Source of the DNA: Zygnema cylindricum
Lineage: Eukaryota; Streptophyta; Zygnematophyceae; Zygnematales; Zygnemataceae
Direction: 5' to 3'
Length of the DNA: 64,000 bases
Assembly (NCBI GenBank): GCA_037447655.1
Contig: JBBHKE010000975.1
Span: forward strand, 1-64,000
Positions 33,303 through 44,469 of the stretch are shown here, piece after piece. A program made the position numbers and the translations under genes. The notes beneath the pieces were generated by a model. That model saw nothing but the letters and a program-made list of their open reading frames with translations. It ran no database searches and was not told where the DNA came from. Within the stretch, counting starts at the first letter, position 1; each line of letters opens with the position of its first letter.

Positions 33303-34259
33303 GGGCACTTTCTCATGTAACCGAAACTTAGTCTTGTAACTTTGTTTTTTAGTGAAGATATTTTGTACTAGTTTAAAAGCGGTCCACTGTAACGCAATGA
33401 AATCGTTACTTTAAATTGTGGCGGATGTAGACGTGGGTGTAATTTGTGATAGTTGTAGACGACTACAAAGCTTGCGACAATTGATGACGTTTACAAAATA
33501 GTGACGTTTGTAGACTTGTAGGCGTCTACTTTTTTGTGACATTGTAGATGTTTAGGGTTTGGGACATTTTGACGTCAAGCTCACTCATGATAGCATCGAC
33601 GTCACTAATTTCAAAACTTTCCCCCATGGTTTCCCAATTTTTCTTTTTCTTCCTTTCTCACTATACTTGCCATCAAAATATGCCCAAAGATAGTAAAAAG
33701 TAATATTTTTAAGAGATTATTCACTTAATACCATTATTGTGGTTTTTCATTGCAAGAATTGTGAGATGGACGTGGTAATGGGAGAGGGAGAGATAAAGCG
33801 GCGCCTTCACGGACTTCGCTTTTGACAAAACGGCATCCGTTGGTCGAGACCCCTCCACAGCCCCTGTACAGAAAAAGTGCACAAAAAAAGTACTCACAGG
33901 CAGTACGCAAAGGTTGGAAACGTGCAATGGATTTTTTTTTGGTACTCCGCACATAAAAGTTTTCAAAAACCTCTGACGCGTGCGCCAACGTCTGCCTATT
34001 CGTTCACATCATGAAACTTTAGTTAAAATCACCTCGCGGGGTGATTTGAGTATAAGTTTGAAGATGAGCTAGAGGGACGCGAAAGTGGGTCGAAACGCGC
34101 TAGACGAGAAACTAACGTACATTTAAGTTTCAAAGTGACGCAAATTATACCGTGGTAATTTCATTTTTTTGGTATGGCTGTGGATTTTCTAGTTGCGGGT
34201 TAAGTTTTGGACGAAAAGGACAGAAAAAAACTTTTACTTTATCACATGGGAAATTGCCC
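33303..34259 (+). mobile_element. PIF/Harbinger-type MITE, copy 2
   Basis: A 957-bp unit. Left end GGGCACTTTCTCATGTAACC, right end (minus strand) GGGCAATTTCCCATGTGAT. Same subterminal marks as copies at 2461 and 52736 (AACTTTG...TTTTAG on the left; AAGTAAAAGTTTTTTTCTGTC on the right) and the same GTAGACG-rich interior. Flanks CAA and TAA, so the TWA duplication is imperfect. Confidence 0.75.
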
Positions 34260-34368
34260 TAATTTTATTTTAGGTTCGAGGATCGTCATTTTGCGGCACC
34301 GACAAAGAAAATTATCACCAATAGCGATAACATGACGTACGTACAACTAAATTAAAAAACATAAAGTA

Positions 34369-34901
34369 CACCGTGAATCGCTATTAGCGTTAAGAAATAA
34401 TTAGTGCAAAAAAACAATTAGTGTTATTAATTCTAATTTGGGTTCAAGGTTTTTTGTCAAACAAAAATTTACTCTAATTTATTCATAACTCTAATTTGGG
34501 TACATTTTCCCCAGAGTGTAGCCGCCGTAGCCCTTGTTCACATAGACGATGTTTGAACACGCGGGAACATGTTCGTGTGATTTTCTGCCGTCTTTATCAT
34601 TGGGAATCAAATTTGAGTACGCTTTTTCGTGTCGACGCACTCACTTTCGCGTGTCGACGCCTTTATCTAACACACTTTTTGTACGATTGTACGAAATAAC
34701 GAGCAATTTTTAGTACGGACTGATGCATTTCGTACACTACACTATTTAAAAACTGTCCAAAATTAGAATTGTTAACGCTATTTCGACAGTACCTATATTA
34801 ACGTAAAAAAACAGTTGAGTTATTAATTCTATTATAGGCCCGAGGGTCAAAATGTGGGGGCGCCGAATCGGAGTTAATAAATCTAATAGCGATTCAAGGT
34901 G
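34369..34901 (+). mobile_element. TA-type MITE, intact 533-bp reference copy
   Basis: Inverted ends CACCGTGAATCGCTATTAG (34369) and, minus strand from 34901, CACCTTGAATCGCTATTAG; TA on both sides. It contains the GTGTCGACGCACTCACTTT region and GTACACTACACTATTTAAAA, and serves to decode the split copy at 17565-20141. No coding capacity, so it depends on a transposase elsewhere, probably Tc1/mariner-like given the TA target. Confidence 0.9.
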
Positions 34902-35919
34902 TACTAGACGTTACAAAAACACTAAATCTAGAGTTTCCTTTTTTTTTTAGTCGATCTCACGTATCGCTGAATACCGACGACATGTCGTCCAATGATAGTC
35001 AAGCTAATATATCTATTTTGAGTAGCCTCGAAGAAACTAAATACCCCAAAAAGCCATCCACTAGGTTCAATTAGTAACTTCAGTTAAACTGAAAAACGAG
35101 TGCACTGCTAACATAATTTTTTGGGTTTGAACGAGCATCAAATGGATGTGTCAACAGTAGTTGTGGTGAAGGGAAACATGCGGTTAGAGTGTTCCAGTTA
35201 TATGACGTAGGCTCGCATCCAAACCTTACAGGCGTCGACTATTCAATAAATAAATTTCTATCTTCGAAAAACCAACTGTCAGTAACGGTCATACACTAAA
35301 GGCCGTGTACTCGGTTCAATAGATAACTTCAATTAAACTGAAAAACGATGTACATTTAACATAATTTTTAGGGTTTGGACAAGCATTAAATGGATCTGTA
35401 TTAACCTTAATCCCGGCGACGGAAAACTTGCTAAAAGTATTTTACTTATTTTGTAAGTGTGGTTTTAATTATACAACATAAGCAGAACCCAAACCTTACG
35501 AAATAGGAGATGTCGCCCATTCAATAAATACTTTTCCAGAAAATAAACACTCTTTCTTTTATTTTACACAAAATTGGACTTGAAAACAGTATCGAACATG
35601 TCGAATAGAACAACAACAAAGTTATTTTACTTTCACCGAGATCGCTTTTACAGTAGTCTACGAATGAGCGATACTATTATAGACAAAAGAGGAAAAAAAA
35701 GAAGAGGCAAATAAACATATAAGACGCAACACATAGAAACTACTTATTTCAAAAGTAAAATTTACAGAAACTACATTATGGAAGTTTTTCAAAATTTCTG
35801 CCATAAAGTGATTTTTTTTACCGAAGATCTTTCTGATTCTGATCTTGCTCTATGTACCTGAATTGTACTATCCCTAAACCCTAAAAACTGATGCAGTTCA
35901 GTTTTCCTGTTTCCATGCA
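34902..35919. repeat. About 250-bp direct duplication near 35060-35510
   Basis: Two diverged copies share GGTTCAAT(T/A)GTAACTTCA-like starts, AAACTGAAAAACGA, AACATAATTTTT and CAAACCTTAC, and an ATTCAATAAATA end. The rest of the stretch, on the 3' side of the LAZ1-like gene, shows nothing coding. Confidence 0.65.
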
Positions 35920-38900
35920 CTACTCTAAAAACCCCTTTTTGAGTGGGCTTTTCGGTATCCCGCCGCCGGGTTTTTCCTGCTTGTTTCCTCTCCTCTCTCC
36001 TCCCAAACCTCCTCTCTCTCCTCCTCTCCCTTCGGTAGAAATACTTGCCCATTTTTTCCTTGGAGGCCATGCTGTACCACTATCACTTATACTCCCTTTT
36101 GATATAGTGTCTTCTGCCTCGTTACACTTATGGTGTCGACCTCCTCCTCCCACTCCTCCCACTCCTCCGACTCCACTTATACCGATATTTCCTCGTCCTA
36201 TAAAAGTATCGTCTTTCACTTGCCTATTCCCCTTAGGTTTTCGTAAACCGTTCCATGAAAGACTGTTTAAAAGATCGATTGTATCCAAAAATCCACGATT
36301 AAGAGGCTCCACTGCCACAAGAGCCGTTTTTTGAACATCCACCACGACCTGTTTAAACAATAAAAGCAAAAAAAACAATTAAAACAATAAAAACGATAAA
36401 AACAATAAAAACAAGAATCAAACAAACAATAAAACCATCGACTTTTCATTTTACAGCAAAAAACGACTTCTGTTCATTCATCGACCATCTGTATGGAAAC
36501 CAAAAAAACATCGCATGTTTCTTTTTTTGGATTTATGCAGAAAATGCCGATTTACAAACGGGCAGTTTGGAAACAGAACCATCAAATTCTCTCAGTGATT
36601 GTGATTAAAACTCATAAAGAGTTGAACAAACGAGTCATATGTTTTTCTCATGTGACAATATTTTGTTGTAACATTTCATTTACAACAAAATGTTTTACGT
36701 GCCTTCTGATATCAAACTCCAACATTCTAATGGCGACCGAAAAACCATACAAGGAAAGAATAATAACAATGATAACAAAAAACCCTTTTTCATAACTCAC
36801 TCTAGCACACAACTCTTCGAACCCCAGGAGTCCACAACTTCTTTTATGGTCGAATTATTTGATTTTTTTTTTAAAACACGTTGACAAAACACAAGAAAAA
36901 GAACAGTTGCAACTACTACAACTGCACCATGAATCTATTGCGCTAAGAAATATTAGCGCGGGGTTTGTTTGTTTTAGTAATACAACACTGCCTTTTAGAA
37001 ATTTTACTTTGAATACACAGTCCGAAACTGCATGATGGGGCTCGCTCAAAGGCATGTACCCACACGTAGGAGTTCCCCCAAAAGCCTTCTCCAATCTCCG
37101 GAAGTCTTTTTATCCACAGGTGCACACTCACCAAAAAGCATACATCCCCAAAAGGCAGTTATCCACACAAAAGGAAATATACTAAAAGTATCACATAAAA
37201 CATCACACTAAGTATCACATTATGTATCACATAAAGTATCGCATACCTCTTTTCCGCCCCCGATAAGAACGTCATGAATACTTGCGGTAACACTCGTATG
37301 TGCTTGTCGTGTTGGTCGAGGCAAAAAACTTTGATACCCGACTTCCTCGCTCGCAAGAACCTCCTCTGGATCCACAGCCGAATCCATGGCCGCCATATTG
37401 TCCATAACCGAAACATACTGGGAGGCACTCGTGTCTACTCTTCCCACATGTTTGTAGGGAGTCGAAGGGAAGCAGTACATGTGGGCAATGGCCGCTATAG
37501 ACATCTGGAAAAGAAGAAATATTTAAAATTAGGACAATTAAGAAGTGTAAGAATGAACAGATGCTAAACTTGCCTGCATCGCTAAAGAAACTACAAAATG
37601 GATTTGCTAATTGAATCACTTCCTTCGTATGACACAGGACCTCTCACATTAGACATAAAAGAGGTATTCATTAAGACAATTTGTTTAGAACCTCTTAACT
37701 TTACTATACGCATAAGGCACCAAATAGTTACATTAGAAAAAGCAGTCTACCACTAACATCAACATGGAAAAGACTCCTGAGAACTTTACATTATAACATA
37801 ATTATCCATCCAAAAGACTATAGATATTGATCTCCTCCATGTCATTCATACAGCACCCATGCCGATACAACCAGCAAGAAGTTTAATAACAACGAACCAT
37901 TTGAAACAGTGATTAAGTTCCAAAGTCATATATTTATGTATACATAAGTACATATATAATACATGCATACATACATACATACATTAAGATATATCTATGC
38001 CCATAAGTATGCATACATGCATGTATCATACATAAAATAAGTTTCCATTTGTATATTATTGTATATTACTGCATATTATTGCTATTGCATATATACATAT
38101 AAATAAAAATGTGACCCGTAGAAATCAGGGTAGGTTTTTAGACCTCCAACGCCACAAGGAAATCTTGGAGAGCGTTCTGAAATGCGATACCAAGCGTGTA
38201 GTCATCCTGAGGAGCCTTTAAAACTCCAAAAGCAAATGCCAGAGCAATAATAACGCCTTGCCACCAAGTAACAAAAATAATTGCCTTGATACTGATAAAC
38301 TTGCCAAGTGGTTTGATGGGGACTAAATATTGCCAGGTGGCGTGATAAAACATCACTAGGCAGTAAATGGCCCAACACTGACTGAAGTTGAGGACTAATG
38401 TCATATAAGGATAACTGCATCCAGAAAAAAATAAATAAACAATAATCAACCACATATTTCCCCCGGCCCCTCCCTTTTCTTTTTTTCTTTTTCAAACTGA
38501 GATATGAAAAAGACTGAAGTGACAACTAGCGTCATATAGGATAACGACAAAACAGAAACACAATCAACCTCATATTTTTTTTTCGAAATGTGACATGATA
38601 AATTGCAAGAAGACTTACAAAAAATAAAATCAACCACATTTCCCCTCAGCCTCCCCTTCCCTTCCCCCTCCACCCTTTTTTTTCAAACCGTGACATGAAA
38701 AAGTGCAAAAAGACATTGTCAGGAACAAATACACTTTGGAGAAGAGAGAGTCGGAGAACAAGAGATTCACTGAAAGGTCAGAGAGGGAGGAAATGGGAAT
38801 CGGGAAAGGAAATGTAGACAAGAGTGTAAGGGAGTGGAAAAACAGAAAAAATAAAGTGCGGGAGTCAAGAGGGGAAGGAAAGAGAGTGAGTGAAGGGGGG

Positions 38901-41900
38901 GAAGAGTGATGAAGGAAGGAGAATGTGAGGAATCTCCCGGTTTTAATTTATGTCCGGATGTAAATGTACATGAGTTACAAGAGTACACCAACCTCAATAA
39001 AAACAAACAGTCATCTTTTTAAACACCAGTTTTTACAAAAAAAGTGTAATTTGTACACTAATTTTTATAAACACAAAAGAGAATATTTTGCAAAACCATG
39101 TGTAAATATGCATAAGAGAAATGGGAAGAACAACCTTCTCACAAAAGGGAGTAAAGTGTGTGCATAAATCACAAGATAATTCTGTTGAAATGGGTGTTTA
39201 AAATAACTGCTAAGCTTTAAAAATAATACATGTGATAAAATGCCTGTAACATAACAGCTATGCCTCGCACACATCTTCCCGTTTTGAAACCCACTAAAAC
39301 AGACCAAGCAAAAATATTTGTAGAAAATGCGATGGCCATTGCTATTTATGTTTAAAACATTAATTCAGTTACGACTTTTTGGGCAATAATCATAAATTAG
39401 TGTCGTGAACAATACTATTTAAGGGAGTGGCCTGCAATTCGCCACGCCAACCTTTACTAACTATTATTGATACTAATAAAACTTAAAATACTAATAATAC
39501 TAATTCTAATAATACCCACACTTATGCTACTAATACTAATACTTAGGAATAATACTCATAATTTCTTCACACTGATAACGTTGGGCAGTGTATTTTGTGG
39601 GGATAAAATTCTTACCCTGTATTCCAGTCAAAGTCTCCCTCTCCATAAAGGCGCCATGGATCCAATATCATTTGAACAACCGCACAAAGAGTTTTCAAAA
39701 CCATCTGCAACCAAAAGTATGAATTTAAAAAAACAAAAAAAAACAATGTGCTTCAAAAACCACCAAAAGAAACAGCGAGCTTCAAAATTATTAAATATTT
39801 TCTTAACAAGGAAACTTATACACAAATCGGAGTATAATTAGAAGGTTATAAATGAAAGAAAAACGTCCGATATCTTCCAATATGTAATGACTTTTCTAAG
39901 AACAGAAAACTTACATATTGAACAATGCCAACCTTGATTGTGACGTAAAACTGAGGGCCAGGGACCCATGGTTTTAAAAACAAGTTCATGGGCGGAGGAT
40001 GATGAAGCTCTTCTGTGATTCTGCTATAACCTGGAGGATGTTTTTTTCTACTTTCTAATAAAGGTGTCTGTGGTCCTGGCAAAGGAGATCGCCCTGAAAG
40101 CTTTTCAATTGTCCTTTCTTCTCCACCTGTAAACAGAGGATGTCTTTTCGTTACATTTTGTCTAATCAGTTAAACTAAGCCTTTTTGCACTATGTTGAAA
40201 TCTTGTTGTCCAAGATTTGTAACTTTACAGTACCTCCTTGTTTCTTTTTGGTAATTTCTTGTACCTTTTTCATACTTTCTTGTCTCTTTGTGATACTTCT
40301 TACTTACCAAAAAGGTACAAATTCAGGTTAACATCCCAAAAGATTTGATTTGTACCTTCTTGGTGAAGAAGGATAGGCTTCCTGTCTTGGTTTTTTTCTG
40401 CTTTATCGTTTTACGACCAAGCATTGAAATAGGCTGGTGTAACATCAATTTTCCATTAAGAAGTATATAAGATGTTTAAAAAATATACCGATACTTTCTT
40501 TTTCTTTCTTTTTCCACACATTGCAGAGCTACAGACACAACAGAAGCAGTTCCTGTTGGTGCTTGTAAGATGGAGAATAAAATATAATATCTTGAAAAAA
40601 CACACAAATAAGGTATTTTTTGAAGAAATAGCACAAGCAAGGCACATTCTGAAAAAATAGCACAAACAAGATACATTCTGAAAAAATAGCACAAACAAGA
40701 CACATTCTGCAAAAATAGCACAAAAGGGATACAAAAAGGAAACAAGGAAGGGAAAAAGGAAAATTTACTCACCTAGACAAGCGATTAAAAACATGCAAAA
40801 GGAATAGATCGTGTAAGCTTCATAACAATTACGAATGAGATTGGAAACAGTGTCGAGTTGAGGCTGCCACAACGATAAAAACTGACCACGCAAGAAGATG
40901 GTGGAGGTTAACTGAAGGTTTTAAATTAATTCCTTCATGGAGCCATATATTCTGCAAGACCAGGCCAAGCAAATGCATTGAAATTGACTCAAGTAGACCA
41001 AAAGTGGAAGGAGACACAAATTCACGACAACCTTCCAAACACATCATAGTTCTTAAGTGCGAAAACGCGTGGAAACGCTACATCTGGTGACCCGGTATTA
41101 TATGCGTTGTATACGGATTTTTCTAGTATAACGCGTGTATAGTACAGGGTAACCACATATAGCGCTTCCAGACCTTTTCGCAGATTAAAACTATGAAACA
41201 CGTTAATTTCACAATATAACACTCAGAGGTAGAGGTAGCTCTTACTGAACATATAGAATATAAGGGAACCATGAAGATACAACCAATAATCCATTTTTGC
41301 TCCTGCAATCACCAAAGCATACGGGGGTTGGAAATGGTTTCAAACAGCCCACCGAAAAAAAAGAAAAAAAGACAATAATTGTGGAAATTAACTTCAAAGA
41401 CATTCAGAATGATAAACACGTCAAAAGCTCACACAACTTCTAATCATTAAGTTCATTTTTTCCTGTACCACGCCCAATGGACAAGACAATTCTTTAGTCG
41501 TTTAATAAAAAAGAAAAAGGCTTCCATCTTATGTCCAATAGAAAATAGAAATAGTTTAAATCTCCAGAAATTTCCTAGTTGTCAATTGAATAGAAATGAG
41601 CATAGGATGGATAAATTCTTGATCAATTGCAAGTAGAAGTTTGAAAAAATTATAAAATCACGATATGGTTGTCAATTCCAAATGGGACCGAAAAGAAAGA
41701 GTTTTCGAAAACTACAACGAGTAAACGTCAGTGGTAAGACTTTCAAAATAGAAGTTAACAGTTAAAGAAGAATTATACGTATGCCAGCACTGGCGTAACT
41801 GACGTAGTGATCATAGTAATTGTACAGAAAACTGTACAACTTGTCAAAAACGTGCATTTTTCAGAACAATTAATTAAACTGAAAGAAAGATCTTAACACA

Positions 41901-42155
41901 AAAGCGAATGAATGAGAAAATTGACAAGGCAAGTCTCAAAAGCGAGGAAAGAAAGGTAAAGAGGCCAACTATTCTTACCTCTGGTTTGTTATAGGCGGTG
42001 AGATGTTCGCCGATTAAAAAAGCCGTCAAACAACAAGCTAACAGTACGGACGCTCCAGCAATCAGAAGCGCCCATGTTCGTACAAGATCAGGAGGCTCTT
42101 CAGAGAAAACGAATACACTTTCTACTGATGATATGATATAAAGACTTCGAGTCAT
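35920..42155 (-). CDS. LAZ1: LAZ1-like DUF300/TMEM184 membrane protein, 8 exons
   Basis: Seven-helix membrane protein of the DUF300 (OST-alpha/TMEM184) family; in Arabidopsis LAZ1 acts at the vacuolar membrane in cell-death control and brassinosteroid signalling. Exons in transcription order: 42155-41979, 41302-41246, 40881-40773, 40126-39915, 39704-39616, 38414-38144, 37504-37247, 36348-35920; 1602 nt, 533 aa, all in frame with GT-AG sites. Family marks: WALLIAG (first helix), EQKWIIGCIFMVPLYSI, RNCYEAYTIYSFCMFLIACLG followed by GEERTIE, MNLFLKPW, GIVQY, YPYMTLVLNFSQCWAIYCLV, KPLGKFISIKAIIFVTWWQG, ALQDFLVALEMSIAAIAH. The C-terminal tail is unusual: Gly-rich repeats (GVGGVGGVGGGG and GRGGERGGLGGERRG) encoded by CT-rich tracts. 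The start is uncertain: exon 1 stays open upstream to 42179, preceded by an AG, so a signal-peptide exon further upstream is possible. Confidence 0.9.
40622..40737. repeat. 29-bp tandem repeat in LAZ1 intron 3
   Basis: Four copies of GAAAAAATAGCACAAACAAG + ACACATTCT at 40622, 40651, 40680 and 40709. Cys/Leu/Phe-rich minus-strand ORFs across it are artefacts. Confidence 0.9.
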
Positions 42156-43683
42156 CGCAATTTCTGGATTTGTCAACACCTATTTACATAATTATATACA
42201 TAATCAAAATGTCTTATGGAGGTGAATTTACAAAGGAAAGGTGAATTGTTACACTATTGAAACAGTAATTTTAATTCAAAGCTCCCGAATTCATAGAATC
42301 GTCTTCCACTTTCAAATCAGATATTATTTCCAAAATTACTTTGTTAAAAACTCACAACGCCTAGTTCAGAGAAACATAATTTTCATGAAAACACGAAACA
42401 ACATGAAAACATGAAAATTCAGAAGCCTAGCCACTATTTCTTGAAAAATCAGTAGATCCAAACAGCTTTAAAAATACAGAAACCCTAATTTATAGATTAC
42501 TTGCAAGCAAAATAGGCCCAGTCCACTACAATATTAAATTTACAATAACTACAGTTATGATCGACAAATAGAAAGTAACTGATTCATATGAGTTTCGATG
42601 CATTTCGCGAACATCGACTTAACGCGAAGGATGGACGAGGGAGCTGCAAGAAACGCCATGGCATCATGAGGCAGCACGTAGCAGTCAACAAGTCAGCAAA
42701 ACCAAAAAGCCAGGTGCTGCTCCCAGATACAACTTGGCACAAACCGCGCGGTTTGATTTACCGCATAGTTCAAAGTGCGAAACAAATTGGCAACCCTATA
42801 TGCCGTATATGGTATTCGTCCAAACTAAACGCTTGTTGTACGGTACCCACCGTGAATCGCAATTAGCGTTAATGTTTTTTTCGTTCTCTTAAAACACATT
42901 TTCTCCGTACACACATGTCGGATTGTGGATCTGACGGTTGAGATTGAAAGGTTATATTCTCAGCTTACGAATGGCGGTCTTAAACTGAAAATTGGACAAA
43001 TGTGTACGGTGAAAAGATGTTTTCAGTGGCTGAAAAAATATTAACGCTAATTACGATTCACGGTTGTATAGTATGGGGGAAATTAGTCAAATTACATATA
43101 GCGTTTCCAACTGTTTTCGCACATTTGAACTACGTTTACCGCGCGGAAAGCCCAAGGGTGACCTTTCATTAGGGCAGTTCTGCACCATCAGTTCGCTAAA
43201 CTGCGCGCAAAACTGAGGTAGTCCCAAACAGCTTCTTTCTTGGAAATAGTGTTGAAAGTACGAAGAACACATGCGGAAATAAACTGCGGAGTCTGCCAAC
43301 CGTGCGGAGATTTTCCATAGGGAATTGATCATGACTGTGACTGTTTTGGTTGCGCACAGTCACTTACGTCATTTTGTCAAAAAACGTACGCTTGAAGTAC
43401 ACATTGGTACAAATAATGTACCGTTGAGTATAAATTTGAACGGTGAATCGGTTGGACATCTTTGACTTTCATAATATTGTTTCTAACCGCTTAAAATTTT
43501 GCCGCGCTTGCGAACGTCGACCGTCATAATAAAATTAGCAATTCACACGGCCGGCAAGCGTTTACGGTAACAAAACTGCGGCGACCACATGTAAATAAAA
43601 TGGTTGCAGACAGTAACTTTTTGTCGTTATGTGAGCTCCACGGTGAGAGCACTTAGCCGCAAAATTGAAATTTAATCATCTAA
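42156..43683. other. 5' flank of LAZ1-like gene and transposon flank
   Basis: Expected to contain the LAZ1 promoter and perhaps a first exon. Contains one complete MITE (42846-43066). The rest is unique AT-rich sequence with no recognised gene. Confidence 0.5.
42846..43066. mobile_element. TA-type MITE, short (221 bp) form
   Basis: Flanked by TA on both sides (42844-42845, 43067-43068). Ends CCCACCGTGAATCGCAATTAG and, inverted, CAACCGTGAATCGTAATTAG. The interior has the short-form marks TTTCGTTCTCTTAAAACAC, TCGGATTGTGGATCTGACGG and AGTGGCTGAAAAAATATTAA. Confidence 0.8.
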
Positions 43684-44047
43684 GGGCATGGTTACATCAG
43701 ACGAAAACCGAGGTTAATTACATCATTTTGTACTTAGGCCGTACCATGCCGTACTATGTCATCGTGAATTTTTGGAAAAGAACATTACAGAAAATAAGAT
43801 TACGATTCTCCAAAGATCCGGGAGAAAACATCGATCGTTCGATTCTAATCTGGTCTTCTTCCACGAAGCAAACGCTCCATCCGCCTCTGTACTGGCCAAC
43901 CCTCCTCGCGGAGGTGGGTTCACCAATACAGAACCTGTAAAATTGCTACACGTGGACTACAAACACGTGCGACGAAGAAAAAATAAAAATTTCACACGTC
44001 CCCAAAGTCACGTGCTCTCTGACAAGGTGACCGTAAAAACTTTGACG

Positions 44048-44146
44048 AAAAGAAGTACGGTTTTTCAAAAACCGTACTTCTTTTGGAAGTCAAAAACCGT
44101 TTTTGCCTTCCAAAAAAAGGAAGGCAAAAACCGTTTTTGCCTTCCT
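44048..44146. other. Cluster of three palindromes near the Harbinger left end
   Basis: A 37-bp perfect palindrome at 44048-44084 (18-bp arms AAAAGAAGTACGGTTTTT, 1-nt centre), a near-perfect one at 44085-44111 (GGAAGTCAAAAAC / GTTTTTGCCTTCC) and a 29-bp perfect one at 44118-44146 (AGGAAGGCAAAAAC / GTTTTTGCCTTCCT). They lie 350-430 bp inside the element and about 220-320 bp upstream of the TATA box. Confidence 0.85.
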
Positions 44147-44366
44147 AAAAAAGTACGGTTTTTGTCCTGCCTCAAGCTCCATGGTTTCGCGTGCTATTTT
44201 TTGTCGCTTTTGGTTTGAAATATAAATTCAAATGGGAATGTAAATTCAAATCGGAATAGATTCTTCCAACCTAATTTTAAATTTCATAAAAGAAAGGAAA
44301 GATGGAGTTCCCGCCATCCTCTCAAAATTTTATGTATCACATCAACTTTTTAAAAAGGAAAACAGA

Positions 44367-44374
44367 TATAAAAA
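44367..44374 (+). promoter_or_regulatory. Probable TATA box of the trihelix gene
   Basis: TATAAAAA at 44367, about 100 bp before the chosen ATG at 44470. A transcript starting about 30 bp downstream would skip the earlier in-frame ATG at 44302, which supports 44470 as the start. Confidence 0.5.
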
Positions 44375-44469
44375 GGACCTTTCATGCTTATTTAAGCGTG
44401 ACTATCCAGGCTGTGGTCTACCGCCCTGAATCTAATCTACTCCGTCCTGAATCTAATCTACTCATCAGG

